A stretch of 64,000 bases of DNA from contig CALUOK010000008.1 in assembly GCA_944322255.1 (NCBI GenBank), positions 1 to 64,000 of the forward strand, written 5' to 3'. The stretch is from Candidatus Methanomethylophilaceae archaeon. Lineage in GTDB: Archaea; Thermoplasmatota; Thermoplasmata; Methanomassiliicoccales; Methanomethylophilaceae. This document shows positions 41,587 to 50,243 of this stretch, piece after piece. The translations under genes were made by a program, and so were the position numbers. Position 1 is the first letter of the stretch. Each line of letters opens with the position of its first letter. The notes under the pieces were generated by a model that saw only the letters and a program-made list of their open reading frames with translations, was not told the DNA's origin and searched no databases.

Positions 41587-43583
41587 CTGCCCCTCACCAC
41601 CGCGATGTACACGGGGTTCTGGCCGGTCATCAGGTGGTACCTCCCCAGGCGCCTGGACTTGGCGATGGTGACGTTCACGAACTCCTCCTCAACCAGGTTC
41701 AGCTCCTTGACGACCTGCATGGTCTCGGCCATGGTCTCCATGGTCACGGAGTTGATGACGATCCTCACGTCGGGGTTCTTGTCCAGCAGGCACTGGACGA
41801 TGGACTTCAGGTTGCCGGCCGAGCCGCCGATGAAGGCGTGGGTCGGGGCCGGCAGGTCCCTCATGGCCTCCGGCGCCAGACCCCTCACGACCTCCAGGTT
41901 CGCCGCCTGGAACTTGCGCTTGTTGATCTCGATCAGGTCGGCGGCGATGTCCTCCCTCTCGATGGCGTACACCTTCCCCAGGTAGGCGGTGAGGGCCATC
42001 TCTATGGACACCGAACCGGTGCCGGCGCCGATGTCGTACACGACGGAGTCCCTGCACAGCTTCAGCTTGGCAACGGACAGGGTCCTGACCTCGCTCTTGG
42101 TCATGGGTGCGTCCCCGCGGGTGAAGACCTCGTCGGGGATGGATATGGAGTTCCTGGTGTCCGGGGTGGGGTTCTCGATGAGCGCCACGCACAGGTCCCC
42201 GAAGCTCTCGTCCAGGCACTGGGACGGCGTCCCTGTGAAGATCCTCTCAGTCGGATAGCCGAAGTCCTGCCCCACAGTGACGGACACGCTGTTCAGGTTG
42301 TACTCGAACAGCTGCCTGCACATCTCGTGGACGGTGTCCTGGCCGGACAGCAGGGTGAATACCTTGGCGCGGGTGCCCACAAGGTTGACTATGTTGGACT
42401 CGCGGCCGTGGCAGCTGGTGAGGTAGGCGTCCTGCCAGGTGGTGCCCAGCTTGGCGCACAGGTACACTAAGGACGAGATCCCGGGCTCCACGTTCACGTC
42501 GTACACGTTGCGGTCCAGCTTCCCCAGCAGACCGGTGGCCCCGCTGTAGAACCCAACGTCCCCGGAGAGGAGGACGGCCACGTTCCTGTAGCGGGGGTTC
42601 TCGTCGAGGTACCTGGCGATGACGTCGGATCTGTACTCTGTCAGGACGTCCTTGCCGGTGGAATCGACAGCTTCGAGCATCCTCTTCGCGCCCACTAGCA
42701 GGTCGGCGCCTATGACGATGGAGGCGGACCTCTCTGTGAGGTCTCCGGGACCCATGCCGATGCCAATCAGCGACACCCTCCTCCTCCCGAGCTTAGGCGC
42801 CTGAGGTTCAATGCCCGAAAACGGGAACTCCAGCTCCTCGGCCAGGCGCACCTGCACCTGGCGGAAGTCCAGTCCGGCGTCCTCCGGCCTGTTGATGACG
42901 ACCAGCGTCGCCCCGGCCTTCCTGGCCGCGCGGACCTTCTCGCTGAACCCCCCGGCGTCGCCGGAGTCCTTGGTGACCATGAACGAGGCGCCGACCTGCC
43001 TGAGCATGGCGGTGTTCATCTCCTCGGAGAACGGCCCCTGGGCGCAGATCAGGTTCCTGCCCTCGAACCCCAGGGCGGCGCACTTCTGCACCGATTCCGC
43101 GGTGGACAGCACCCTGGCGACCACCCTCTCGGTGTAGTCCGGTATCCTGGTGTACAGGGCGAGCTCGTTGGAGCCGGTGGAGGCGAGGATCCTACCCTCG
43201 GTGCCCTTCAGGTACTCCACGGCCTCCTCCAGGCTGTCGAAGCGGACCACACCCTCGGTGTCCTCCTCGGAGTCCGGCCTCTTGAGTCTGATGTACTCCG
43301 CGCCGGTCCTCCCGCAGGCCTCCACTATGTGCTTCGTGATGTTCAGGGCGTAGGGGTGGGTGGCGTCCACCACGATGGAGATGTCCAGGTCGCGGATGAC
43401 GTCGGCGATGCCGTCGGCCCCGCCGCAGCTGCCGACGCGGACGTCGATGTTGGCGCTGGGCTCCATAACCACCGCGCCGTACTCCGTGGCCACCCTGACG
43501 TGCACCATGATCCCCTCGGAGCCCAGCCACTCGGCCAGCTCCCTTCCCTCTGTGGTCCCTGAGAAAATAAGAATGCGCTTCAT
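41583..43583 (-). CDS. Trifunctional CbiJ-CbiE-CbiT fusion (666 aa)
   Basis: Three cobalamin enzymes in one chain. Residues 1-255 are CbiJ/CobK-type precorrin-6A reductase (ILIFSGTTEGRELAEWL; DATHPYALNITKHI; VTKDSGDAGGFSEKV). Residues about 263-487 are CbiE, a tetrapyrrole methylase (VSLIGIGMGPGDLT; LLSGDVGFYSG; VEPGISS). Residues about 488-666 are CbiT, C15 methyltransferase/decarboxylase (DIGAGTGSVSIEMA SAM loop; FIGGSAGNL). CbiE-CbiT fusion (CobL) is common; adding CbiJ at the front is unusual. Lies between cbiG and cbiA. Confidence 0.93.
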   Translation of the reverse strand: MKRILIFSGTTEGRELAEWLGSEGIMVHVRVATEYGAVVMEPSANIDVRVGSCGGADGIADVIRDLDISIVVDATHPYALNITKHIVEACGRTGAEYIRLKRPDSEEDTEGVVRFDSLEEAVEYLKGTEGRILASTGSNELALYTRIPDYTERVVARVLSTAESVQKCAALGFEGRNLICAQGPFSEEMNTAMLRQVGASFMVTKDSGDAGGFSEKVRAARKAGATLVVINRPEDAGLDFRQVQVRLAEELEFPFSGIEPQAPKLGRRRVSLIGIGMGPGDLTERSASIVIGADLLVGAKRMLEAVDSTGKDVLTEYRSDVIARYLDENPRYRNVAVLLSGDVGFYSGATGLLGKLDRNVYDVNVEPGISSLVYLCAKLGTTWQDAYLTSCHGRESNIVNLVGTRAKVFTLLSGQDTVHEMCRQLFEYNLNSVSVTVGQDFGYPTERIFTGTPSQCLDESFGDLCVALIENPTPDTRNSISIPDEVFTRGDAPMTKSEVRTLSVAKLKLCRDSVVYDIGAGTGSVSIEMALTAYLGKVYAIEREDIAADLIEINKRKFQAANLEVVRGLAPEAMRDLPAPTHAFIGGSAGNLKSIVQCLLDKNPDVRIVINSVTMETMAETMQVVKELNLVEEEFVNVTIAKSRRLGRYHLMTGQNPVYIAVVRGR

Positions 43584-43584
43584 G

Positions 43585-44616
43585 TCAAACGAACCTCGGT
43601 TCTATCCTGCGGCGGCAGACCGCGACGGTCATCCCGTCCCTCGCCGTCTTCCTCAATATGAAATCGTTTCCGCCCGACGCCATGGCGGCCGAGCGCTCGC
43701 AGACGCAGTCCACCTCTGTGACGCTCTGCACGAACTGTGACCTGGAGTAATCGCCTTCCAGGGAGTTCAGCTCCCCGGAGGTGTAGAACCTCGCCGGAGC
43801 CTTCAGGTTCCTGGCAAGTTCGAGGATGGCCTCCTCGTCCCTCTTGATGTCTATGCTGGCCACGGCCGCGACCCTCTCGGGTGCGATGCCCAGGGACTCC
43901 AGCGTCTCGGACACGAAACCATGCAGTTTCGATGGGTCCGTGCCCCTCTTGCAGCCCACACCCAGGACGACGTCCATGGGGACAAGGTTCAGTGTGACCC
44001 CGAACGGTGCCTTCTCGGGATCGGCGGAGACGCAGACCCCAAACTCGCCGGAGTCGGCGACGGTGATCCCGTCGGGGAGGTCCCCTGTTATTTCTATATC
44101 GGAGCAGAATCCGACGAACCTGCCGTCTAGGACCCTCGCGGAGACGTCCTTGGCGATCTTGAGCGAGGAGATCCTCATGCCGTTCCTGGTGGCGAATGTG
44201 TCCACCGAGAACTTCCCGTTGAGGTCGGTGGCCGTTGTGATGATCGCCTCGGCGCCTATGCCGTCGGCGATCCTCTCGGTGAGTTGGTTGCAACCGCCTA
44301 TGTGTCCGGACAGCAGGGCTATGGCCCATCTGCCGTGCTCGTCGATGCATACGACCGCGGGATCGGTGTCCTTGCTCCTCACGTACGGTGTGATGTACCT
44401 CACGGCTATTCCCGTGGCCCCGACGAAGACGATGGCGTCGCATTCGGAGAACGATGTCCCGACCCACTCGCGGACCGGGCCCTGTACCGGTTCGAGACCG
44501 AGGCTGTCAGATGACGTCTTGGAGAAGAGGCGGACGTCCTCGTCCGCCAGCGCCTCCCCGACCCTCTTGGCGGTGGCGCATCCGTTGGTGGAGAACGCCA
44601 CGACGTCGATTCTCAT
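43585..44616 (-). CDS. cbiG: Cobalt-precorrin-5A hydrolase (343 aa)
   Basis: Opens the ring-A lactone and releases acetaldehyde in the anaerobic pathway. N-terminal CbiG domain with VFVGATGIAVRYITPYVRSKDTDP (about 60-85) and VVCIDEHGRWAIALLSGHIGGCN; C-terminal CobE/GbiG domain starts at VLGVGCKRGTD and holds STGELN-like FYTSGELN. ATG at 44616 overlaps the cbiD stop; stop lies 1 nt before the cbiJET start. Confidence 0.93.
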   Translation of the reverse strand: MRIDVVAFSTNGCATAKRVGEALADEDVRLFSKTSSDSLGLEPVQGPVREWVGTSFSECDAIVFVGATGIAVRYITPYVRSKDTDPAVVCIDEHGRWAIALLSGHIGGCNQLTERIADGIGAEAIITTATDLNGKFSVDTFATRNGMRISSLKIAKDVSARVLDGRFVGFCSDIEITGDLPDGITVADSGEFGVCVSADPEKAPFGVTLNLVPMDVVLGVGCKRGTDPSKLHGFVSETLESLGIAPERVAAVASIDIKRDEEAILELARNLKAPARFYTSGELNSLEGDYSRSQFVQSVTEVDCVCERSAAMASGGNDFILRKTARDGMTVAVCRRRIEPRFV

Positions 44617-45767
44617 ATCCCGTTCCTCCGGATCTCCTCGCGGACCTCGTCCAGCATACCGTCCGCCAGGGACGTCTTGCCGAGGAGGCCGTACACGGAG
44701 GAGAACATGACCGCGGACGTCCTGATCGCTCCGCCGGTGCGGTGGTTCATGTGGTACTCTATCTTGGGCATCATGACCTCGCAGACCTTGGGGATCAGCC
44801 CTTCGGCGTCTAGGACCTCCAGCGCGTCGTCGGTGGAGATGCACTCCATTATCCTCAGCACGGTCTCCATGGAGGCGCCGGCAACCGCCGCGTTGGCCGC
44901 CAGGACCTCCATCCTGGCGTCGGCGTTGCGGGAGTGGGTGTTCATGATCCCTGCGGCAAGCTTGACCATCTTGCCCAGGTTGGACACCAGGACGACGTCC
45001 ACGCCCAGCTCGCAGGCGTGGTCCAGCATCTCCCCCACGAAGTTGCTGCACTTGACCGCGAAGTCCGCGTCGATCCCGGGGATGTTGTCGCTGAAGTCCT
45101 TCCCGTAGTTGCCGGGGACCACCAGCAGCACCCTGTTCCCCTCGGCGGCGCGGAGGTTCATCTCGGTCTTCACGGTGTCGATGAGGGCGGTCTCGCTCAT
45201 GGGCTCCACTATGCCGCTGGTGCCCAGGATGGAGATCCCGCCCACGATGCCAAGGCGGGGGTTGAACGTCTTCCCGGCGATCTCCTCCCCCTCGGGGACG
45301 GATATTATAGCGGAGAACCCCCCACCGTACGAGAACGACGAGGCCACGTCCTCCAGCGCCTCCCTTATCATGGCTCTGGGGACCCTGTTGATCGCCGCGT
45401 TGCCGGGCGGCTGGTCCAGGCCCCTACGGGTGACCCTGCCCACACCCTTTCCGCCGTCGATGTCGATCCCCGACTCGGTTAGGGTGACGTCGGAGTAGAC
45501 CAGGGTTCCGTGGGTGGCGTCGATGTCGTCGCCCCCGTCCTTCCTGACCGCGCACCTGGCGTGGTTCGAGTCGAAGGAGAGGTCCTCCACGGGCAGCTCC
45601 AGGGTTATCCCCTTGGGGGTGGCTATGGTGACCCTGTCCACAGGCCTGCCGGAGAGCACGGCCTCAGCCGCAGCCTTGGATGCCGCGGCGGCGCACGTCC
45701 CGGTGGTGTGGCCCCGTCTCAGTCTCTTGTTGTTGACATAGGTGTAGAGCTCGGGATTACCTGTCAT
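44613..45767 (-). CDS. cbiD: Cobalt-precorrin-5B C1-methyltransferase (384 aa)
   Basis: Hallmark of the anaerobic, early-cobalt pathway. N-terminal RRGHTTGTCAAAASKAA, then KGVGRVTRRGLDQPPGNAAINRVPR, a GGISILGTSGIVEPMSE block and NLGKMVKLAAGIMNTHSRNADARME near the C-terminus. The ATG at 45767 (MTGNPELYTYVNNKRLRRG) gives the family start; the open frame continues 69 nt upstream into the promoter. First gene of the minus-strand cobalamin operon. Confidence 0.94.
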   Translation of the reverse strand: MTGNPELYTYVNNKRLRRGHTTGTCAAAASKAAAEAVLSGRPVDRVTIATPKGITLELPVEDLSFDSNHARCAVRKDGGDDIDATHGTLVYSDVTLTESGIDIDGGKGVGRVTRRGLDQPPGNAAINRVPRAMIREALEDVASSFSYGGGFSAIISVPEGEEIAGKTFNPRLGIVGGISILGTSGIVEPMSETALIDTVKTEMNLRAAEGNRVLLVVPGNYGKDFSDNIPGIDADFAVKCSNFVGEMLDHACELGVDVVLVSNLGKMVKLAAGIMNTHSRNADARMEVLAANAAVAGASMETVLRIMECISTDDALEVLDAEGLIPKVCEVMMPKIEYHMNHRTGGAIRTSAVMFSSVYGLLGKTSLADGMLDEVREEIRRNGI

Positions 45768-45819
45768 TTTTGTCCACCAGTCCGTACCAGCGTGCCATAC
45801 TGTATACTGATAATGCGAA

Positions 45820-45836
45820 TTGGATACATCCGCCAA
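45820..45836. promoter_or_regulatory. Weak operator-like palindrome between cbiD and cbiL
   Basis: TTGGAT ACATC CGCCAA keeps the left half-site and four of six bases of the right half of the TTGGAT-N5-ATCCAA operator. It sits next to a TATA-like CTTATAATAC (about 45837) in the divergent promoter region. Confidence 0.4.
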
Positions 45837-45891
45837 CTTATAATACTTGGGTCACGATGAGACCTCCGACCCAAAAAGGAGTGAAACAACG

Positions 45892-46593
45892 ATGGCAGGC
45901 AAGCTGTACGGCATCGGCGTCGGCCCCGGTGACACCGGGCTCATGACGCTCAGGGCCAAGGAGGTCCTGGAGGGCTGCGGCGTCATCGCCTATCCCGTGA
46001 AGAGGATCGGCGAGGGCAGCGTCGCGCTCGAGATCATAAAACCCGTGGTCGACATCTCCGAGAAGAGCATCGAGGAGTTCCTCTTCAGCATGGACCCCGA
46101 CGACAGCGTCAGGGAGAAGTGCCGCGAGGACAACCTGAACAAGATGTGCAGGCTCCTCGACAACGGAGAGGACATCGCCATGGTGACCCTCGGCGACGTG
46201 GGTGTGTACAGCACCTACATGTACATCGACGCGGAGATCAAGGCCAGGGGGTACGAGACCGAGGTGGTCCCGGGCATCCCCAGCTTCTGCCACGGCGCGG
46301 CCGTGGCCGGCATCCCGCTGATGATCGGCAACGAGGGCCTGGCCGTCGTGCCGGTCGCCAAGGAGAACTCCAGGCTCCTCGAGAACGCCATGGACAATTT
46401 CGACAACATCGTGGTCATGAAGGCGTTCAAGGCCATCGGCATGATCTGCGACATGATGAGGGAGAGGGACATACCCCTGGACAGGGCCACCGTCGTCTGC
46501 AACGTGGGCCTGGAGGACGAGTACGTCGGACCCATCGTGCGCGACAGGGAATACGGGTACTTCACCACGGTGATTATCAAGAAGAAGGGGTGA
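45892..46593 (+). CDS. cbiL: Precorrin-2 / cobalt-factor II C20-methyltransferase (233 aa)
   Basis: SAM-dependent tetrapyrrole methylase: LYGIGVGPGDTGLMTLRAKEVLEGC at the start, VTLGDVGVYSTYMYI (about 99-113) and VPGIPSFCHGAA. The pattern fits CbiL/CobI. ATG 45892 has AAAAGGAGTGA 8-18 nt upstream; the frame is open further upstream without homology. First gene of the plus-strand cobalamin operon, divergent from cbiD. Confidence 0.93.
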   Translation: MAGKLYGIGVGPGDTGLMTLRAKEVLEGCGVIAYPVKRIGEGSVALEIIKPVVDISEKSIEEFLFSMDPDDSVREKCREDNLNKMCRLLDNGEDIAMVTLGDVGVYSTYMYIDAEIKARGYETEVVPGIPSFCHGAAVAGIPLMIGNEGLAVVPVAKENSRLLENAMDNFDNIVVMKAFKAIGMICDMMRERDIPLDRATVVCNVGLEDEYVGPIVRDREYGYFTTVIIKKKG

Positions 46594-46599
46594 CCAAGG

Positions 46600-47355
46600 A
46601 TGATTTCTTTCATAGGTGCGGGTCCCGGCGACCCCGAGCTGCTCACACTCAAGGGCAAGAGGCTGATCGACGAGGCGGACGTGATCATCTACGCCGGCTC
46701 CCTGGTCAACCCGGATGTCCTCTCCGGAAAGAAGGAGGGCGCCAAGGTCTACAACAGCGCCCTGATGGACCTGGACGAGGTCATCGAGGTCATGGAGAAG
46801 GCCGAGAAAGAGGGCAAGAAGTGCGTCCGCGTGCACACCGGCGACCCGGCCATCTACGGCGCCCACAGGGAGCAGATGGACAGGCTGGACAAGCTCGGCA
46901 TCACGTACGAGGTCATCCCCGGGGTCTCCTCGTTCCTGGGCACCGCGGCGGTGCTCAACAGAGAGTACACCATGCCCGGCAAGAGCCAGACCGTCATACT
47001 CACCAGGATGGAGGGCAGGACGCCCATGCCCCCGGGGGAGAAGCTCCCGGACCTGGCCAGGCACCACGCCTCCATGGTCATATTCCTCTCAATAGGCTTC
47101 ATGGACGAGATGGTGAGGCAGCTGGAGGAGGGAGGCTACGAGCCCACCACCCCCGTGGCTGTCGTGTACAAGGCTACATGGCCCGACCAGAAGATCGTCA
47201 CCGGAATCCTGCAGGACATCGCCCAGAAGGTGAAGGACGCCGGCATCAAGAAGACCGCCCTCACCGTCGTCGGGGACTTCCTCGGGGACGAGTACGAGCT
47301 GTCCAAGCTCTACGACAAGCACTTCACCACCGAGTTCCGCAAGGGGGTGGAGTGA
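46600..47355 (+). CDS. cbiF: Cobalt-precorrin-4 / precorrin-4 C11-methyltransferase (251 aa)
   Basis: Tetrapyrrole methylase with ISFIGAGPGDPELLTLKGKRLIDEADVIIYAGSLV, VRVHTGDPAIYGAHREQMDRL and VIPGVSSFLGTAA, the CbiF/CobM signature set (HTGDP rather than LGDP). 6 nt after cbiL; overlaps cbiH by 1 nt. Confidence 0.95.
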   Translation: MISFIGAGPGDPELLTLKGKRLIDEADVIIYAGSLVNPDVLSGKKEGAKVYNSALMDLDEVIEVMEKAEKEGKKCVRVHTGDPAIYGAHREQMDRLDKLGITYEVIPGVSSFLGTAAVLNREYTMPGKSQTVILTRMEGRTPMPPGEKLPDLARHHASMVIFLSIGFMDEMVRQLEEGGYEPTTPVAVVYKATWPDQKIVTGILQDIAQKVKDAGIKKTALTVVGDFLGDEYELSKLYDKHFTTEFRKGVE

Positions 47356-48101
47356 TGGCCAGGGGCAAGCTCCACGTCGTCGGCTTCGGGCCCGGCGGCC
47401 ACGAGCACATGACCTTCAAGGCCGCCCAGGTGATCCAGGACGCCGACGTCGTCACCGGCTACACCACCTACATCAAGATGCTCCAGCCGATCTTCCCGGA
47501 CAAGGAGTACAAGGCCACCGGGATGATGAAGGAGGTCGAGAGGTGCAGGATGGCCATCGAGGACGCCATGTCCGGCAAGGACGTGGCCATCGTCTCCTCG
47601 GGGGACTCCGGCATCTACGGCATGGCGGGCATCGTCTACCAGCTGGCGGACGAGATGAAGGCCGACATAGACATAGACACCGTCCCCGGAATGACCGCCG
47701 CCTCCACAGCGGCGTCGGTGCTGGGGGCACCGCTGATGCACGACATCGCCATCATCAGCCTCTCCGACCTGATGACGCCCATCGACCTCATCATGAGGAG
47801 GGTCGAGTGCGCCGGGGAGGGGGACTTCGTCGTGTGTCTCTACAACCCCAAGAGCAAGACGAGGACCGAGTACCTCAACGACGCTCGTGAAATCCTTTTG
47901 AAGCACCGCTCCCCGGAGACCCCGGTCGGAATCGTCAGGAACGCCGGCAGGGACGACGAGAGCAAGCAGGTAACCACATTAGGGGACCTGGACAAGGCGG
48001 ATGTGGACATGTTCTCGATCGTAATCATCGGGAACTCCCAGACGTACGTGTCGAACGGCAGGATGATCACACCCAGAGGATACAGAATCGGAAGTGATTG
48101 A
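47355..48101 (+). CDS. cbiH: Precorrin-3B / cobalt-factor III C17-methyltransferase (248 aa)
   Basis: Tetrapyrrole methylase with LHVVGFGPGGHEHMTFKAAQVI, GYTTYIKML, VSSGDSGIYGMAGIVY and VPGMTAASTAASVLGAPLMHD, all typical of CbiH/CobJ; it carries out ring contraction. ATG at 47355 shares its A with the cbiF stop. Not fused to CbiG, which is separate on the other strand. Confidence 0.95.
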   Translation: MARGKLHVVGFGPGGHEHMTFKAAQVIQDADVVTGYTTYIKMLQPIFPDKEYKATGMMKEVERCRMAIEDAMSGKDVAIVSSGDSGIYGMAGIVYQLADEMKADIDIDTVPGMTAASTAASVLGAPLMHDIAIISLSDLMTPIDLIMRRVECAGEGDFVVCLYNPKSKTRTEYLNDAREILLKHRSPETPVGIVRNAGRDDESKQVTTLGDLDKADVDMFSIVIIGNSQTYVSNGRMITPRGYRIGSD

Positions 48102-48731
48102 TTGACATTGGAATTCGTGAAACCCGAGGACATAGAGAAACGCAGCATGCAGATCATCACGTCGGAGCTGAACGGCAGGACATGGCCCGAGCCCCAGTTC
48201 TCCATCGTGAAGAGGTGCATCCACACGTCGGCTGACTTCGACTACGCCGACAACCTGGCATTCTCGGAGGACGCCGCGGAGATCGGCGTGCAGGCCATCA
48301 GGGACGGGGCGGACATCGTCACCGACACCAAGATGGCCGCGGCGGGCATCAACAAGAAGAAGCTCGGCGCCTACGGCGGCAAGGTCCACTGCTTCATCAG
48401 CGACGACGACGTGGTCGCCGAGGCGAAGGAGCGCGGATGCACCCGCGCCACCGTCTGCATGGAGCGCGGAGCGGAGATCGCCAGGGAGAAACCCGTGATC
48501 TTCGCCATAGGCAACGCCCCCACCGCCCTGGTGAGGCTGTGCGAGCTCATCGACGCCGGCGAGGTCAAGCCGGCACTGGTCATCGGAGCCCCCGTGGGGT
48601 TCGTGAACGTCGTCGAATCAAAGGAGATGCTCATGGAGCGCGACGTCCCGTTCATCGTCCCCAGGGGTAGGAAGGGCGGCTCCAACATCGCCGCCACCAT
48701 CTGCAACTCGATGATCTACTTCAAGGGTTGA
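48102..48731 (+). CDS. cbiC: Precorrin-8X / cobalt-precorrin-8 methylmutase (209 aa)
   Basis: Moves the C11 methyl group to C12 to give (hydrogeno)cobyrinate. Catalytic His41 in CIHTSADFDYAD; DTKMAAAGINKKKL and GAPVGFVNVVESKE are family segments. TTG start directly after the cbiH stop (TGA TTG), with a second TTG two codons later. Last gene of the operon. Confidence 0.94.
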   Translation: MTLEFVKPEDIEKRSMQIITSELNGRTWPEPQFSIVKRCIHTSADFDYADNLAFSEDAAEIGVQAIRDGADIVTDTKMAAAGINKKKLGAYGGKVHCFISDDDVVAEAKERGCTRATVCMERGAEIAREKPVIFAIGNAPTALVRLCELIDAGEVKPALVIGAPVGFVNVVESKEMLMERDVPFIVPRGRKGGSNIAATICNSMIYFKG

Positions 48732-48740
48732 ACCAATTTA

Positions 48741-48756
48741 CCCGCCGGAAGGCGGG
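48741..48756 (+). terminator. Hairpin after cbiC
   Basis: Perfect 6-bp stem CCCGCC / GGCGGG with a GNRA-type GGAA loop, 9 nt after the stop. Confidence 0.6.
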
Positions 48757-49059
48757 GTCCACCACATCTCTTCTATTATTCGACGATTCCCGGAATCCGT
48801 CGCATGTGTGATGTCGGACATGCAGTCGGGATTGTTGCATAATTTTGGAATTTCTATCCACCAATATTTCAATGTTTGTGTCCTGATGGCAATCTTTGTC
48901 CATCAAGCTATACCGGGGTAAGGTACTTTAAAAATCGAATTTCGAAGAAAAACGAAGATTACAGAACGTCCGCTGGCGGATACAGGTGGGAGAAATCTTC
49001 AGAAATCATGGCAAACGGTGGCAATCTTCTATTTTCTGACATAATTTAACGGCTTTGAG

Positions 49060-49076
49060 TTGGATGAATCATCCTA
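49060..49076. promoter_or_regulatory. Operator-like palindrome, site 1 before cbiM
   Basis: TTGGAT GAATC ATCCTA, one mismatch from the 17-bp operator, 6 nt upstream of the TATA-like TTTATACAT. Confidence 0.6.
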
Positions 49077-49094
49077 ACAGATTTATACATAAGA

Positions 49095-49111
49095 TTGGAT
49101 TCAACATCCAA
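49095..49111. promoter_or_regulatory. Operator TTGGAT-N5-ATCCAA, site 2 before cbiM
   Basis: Perfect copy TTGGAT TCAAC ATCCAA, 35 nt centre to centre from site 1. It overlaps the transcription start expected about 25 nt after the TATA box at 49082-49090. Confidence 0.7.
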
Positions 49112-49181
49112 TTCCTATCGGTAGCGGAAACGACCGCGGTAAAACCCGGGACATGTCCCGGATAATCAAGGTGAATTCAAA

Positions 49182-50237
49182 ATGCACATAATGGAAGGAT
49201 ATCTAGACCCCATCTGGTGTGCCGTGTGGTTCATCCTCGCTATCCCCTTCATCGTGTTCGGTGCAAGGGCGATCGTGAAGCTGATGCGCGAGCACCCGGA
49301 GCAGAAGATGACTGTAGCCCTCTCCGGAGCCTTCATCTTCCTTCTCTCATCCATGAAACTGCCCTCTGTGACGGGTTCGAGTTCTCACCCCACCGGTACG
49401 GGCCTGTCCGCCGTCCTGTACGGTGTCAGCGCCACCTCTTTCCTCGCCCTGATCGTCCTGATCTTCCAGGCGATCCTTCTGGCTCACGGCGGAATAACCA
49501 CGCTCGGAGCCAACGTCTTCTCCATGGGTATCTTCGGACCCCTCTGCGGAGTCCTCATCTGGAACCTTATGAGGAAGGCCGGAGCGAGCATCCCGGTGAG
49601 CATGCTGGGTGCGGCCATCGTCGCCGACCTGCTCACATACGTCTGCACCTCCGTCCAGATGGGACTCAACTGGGGAGGATACGCCGAGTTCCTCACAACC
49701 TTCGCCGTCACGCAGATCCCGCTGGCCATCGTAGAGGGAATCCTCTTCTACATGTTCGCCCAGTACCTGCTCAACAACAAGCCCGAGGTCTTCGAGACCG
49801 CCGGCGGAATCATCATGCCCAGGAAGGAGGCCGTCCCGGTCACCGAGACCGGCAGCAAGAAGTCCAGGAACATCTACATCGCCGGATTCGCTGTGATCGC
49901 TGTCGTGGTCATCGCCATCCTCGCCTACGGAGCCTCCGTGGGATTCGAGTTCGGCGGAGCCGACGACGCGGCCGGAAGCCTCGTCGACGGAGAGCCCTGG
50001 TGGACTGGAATATGGGGAGACTACGAGCTGCCCGGAGAGACCGAGAGCATGCTCTTCGCCCTGCAGGCCGCCATCGGTGCGATCATCATCGGGTTCGTCA
50101 TCGGAAGGTTCACCAGGACCAAGGCCGAGAAGGAGATGCTCAAGGGCAACGAGGGCAACGGAGGATCCCAGAACAGGGTCCAGGGTGCCGAGCCCGTCTC
50201 CGAGGCCCCCGCAGGCGAGAAGTACTACTACAAGTGA
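49182..50237 (+). CDS. cbiM: Cobalt ECF transporter CbiM-CbiN fusion (351 aa)
   Basis: Substrate-binding membrane component for cobalt. N-terminal MHIMEGYL carries the conserved Met-His start that coordinates Co2+; the CbiM core of about seven helices runs to residue ~205, with SSSHPTGTGLSAVLYGVS and LLAHGGITTLGANVFSMGIFGP. Residues about 228-320 are a CbiN-like part with a helix, an extracytoplasmic EFGGADDAAGSL segment and a second helix. A tail of about 40 residues is polar. First gene of cbiMN-Q-O-O, below two operators. Confidence 0.93.
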   Translation: MHIMEGYLDPIWCAVWFILAIPFIVFGARAIVKLMREHPEQKMTVALSGAFIFLLSSMKLPSVTGSSSHPTGTGLSAVLYGVSATSFLALIVLIFQAILLAHGGITTLGANVFSMGIFGPLCGVLIWNLMRKAGASIPVSMLGAAIVADLLTYVCTSVQMGLNWGGYAEFLTTFAVTQIPLAIVEGILFYMFAQYLLNNKPEVFETAGGIIMPRKEAVPVTETGSKKSRNIYIAGFAVIAVVVIAILAYGASVGFEFGGADDAAGSLVDGEPWWTGIWGDYELPGETESMLFALQAAIGAIIIGFVIGRFTRTKAEKEMLKGNEGNGGSQNRVQGAEPVSEAPAGEKYYYK

Positions 50238-50243
50238 TAGAAG

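Larger units (their letters stand above)
48732..49181. other. Intergenic region: cbi operon terminator and regulated cobalt-transport promoter
   Basis: No gene seen. It holds a hairpin CCCGCC/GGCGGG with GGAA loop (48741-48756) just after cbiC, an AT-rich stretch, two operator palindromes (49060, 49095) around TATA-like TTTATACAT (49082-49090), and a ~70-nt leader before cbiM. No cobalamin riboswitch-like element was recognised. Confidence 0.6.

Noticed and set aside
40309-41985. 558-aa open frame antisense to cbiA and cbiJET
   Set aside because: Shadow of GC-rich codons; the minus-strand frames carry full family signatures and an operon structure.
49112-49181. Cobalamin riboswitch in the cbiM leader
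   Set aside because: The leader is only ~70 nt, without recognisable B12-box sequence; operator palindromes explain regulation better.
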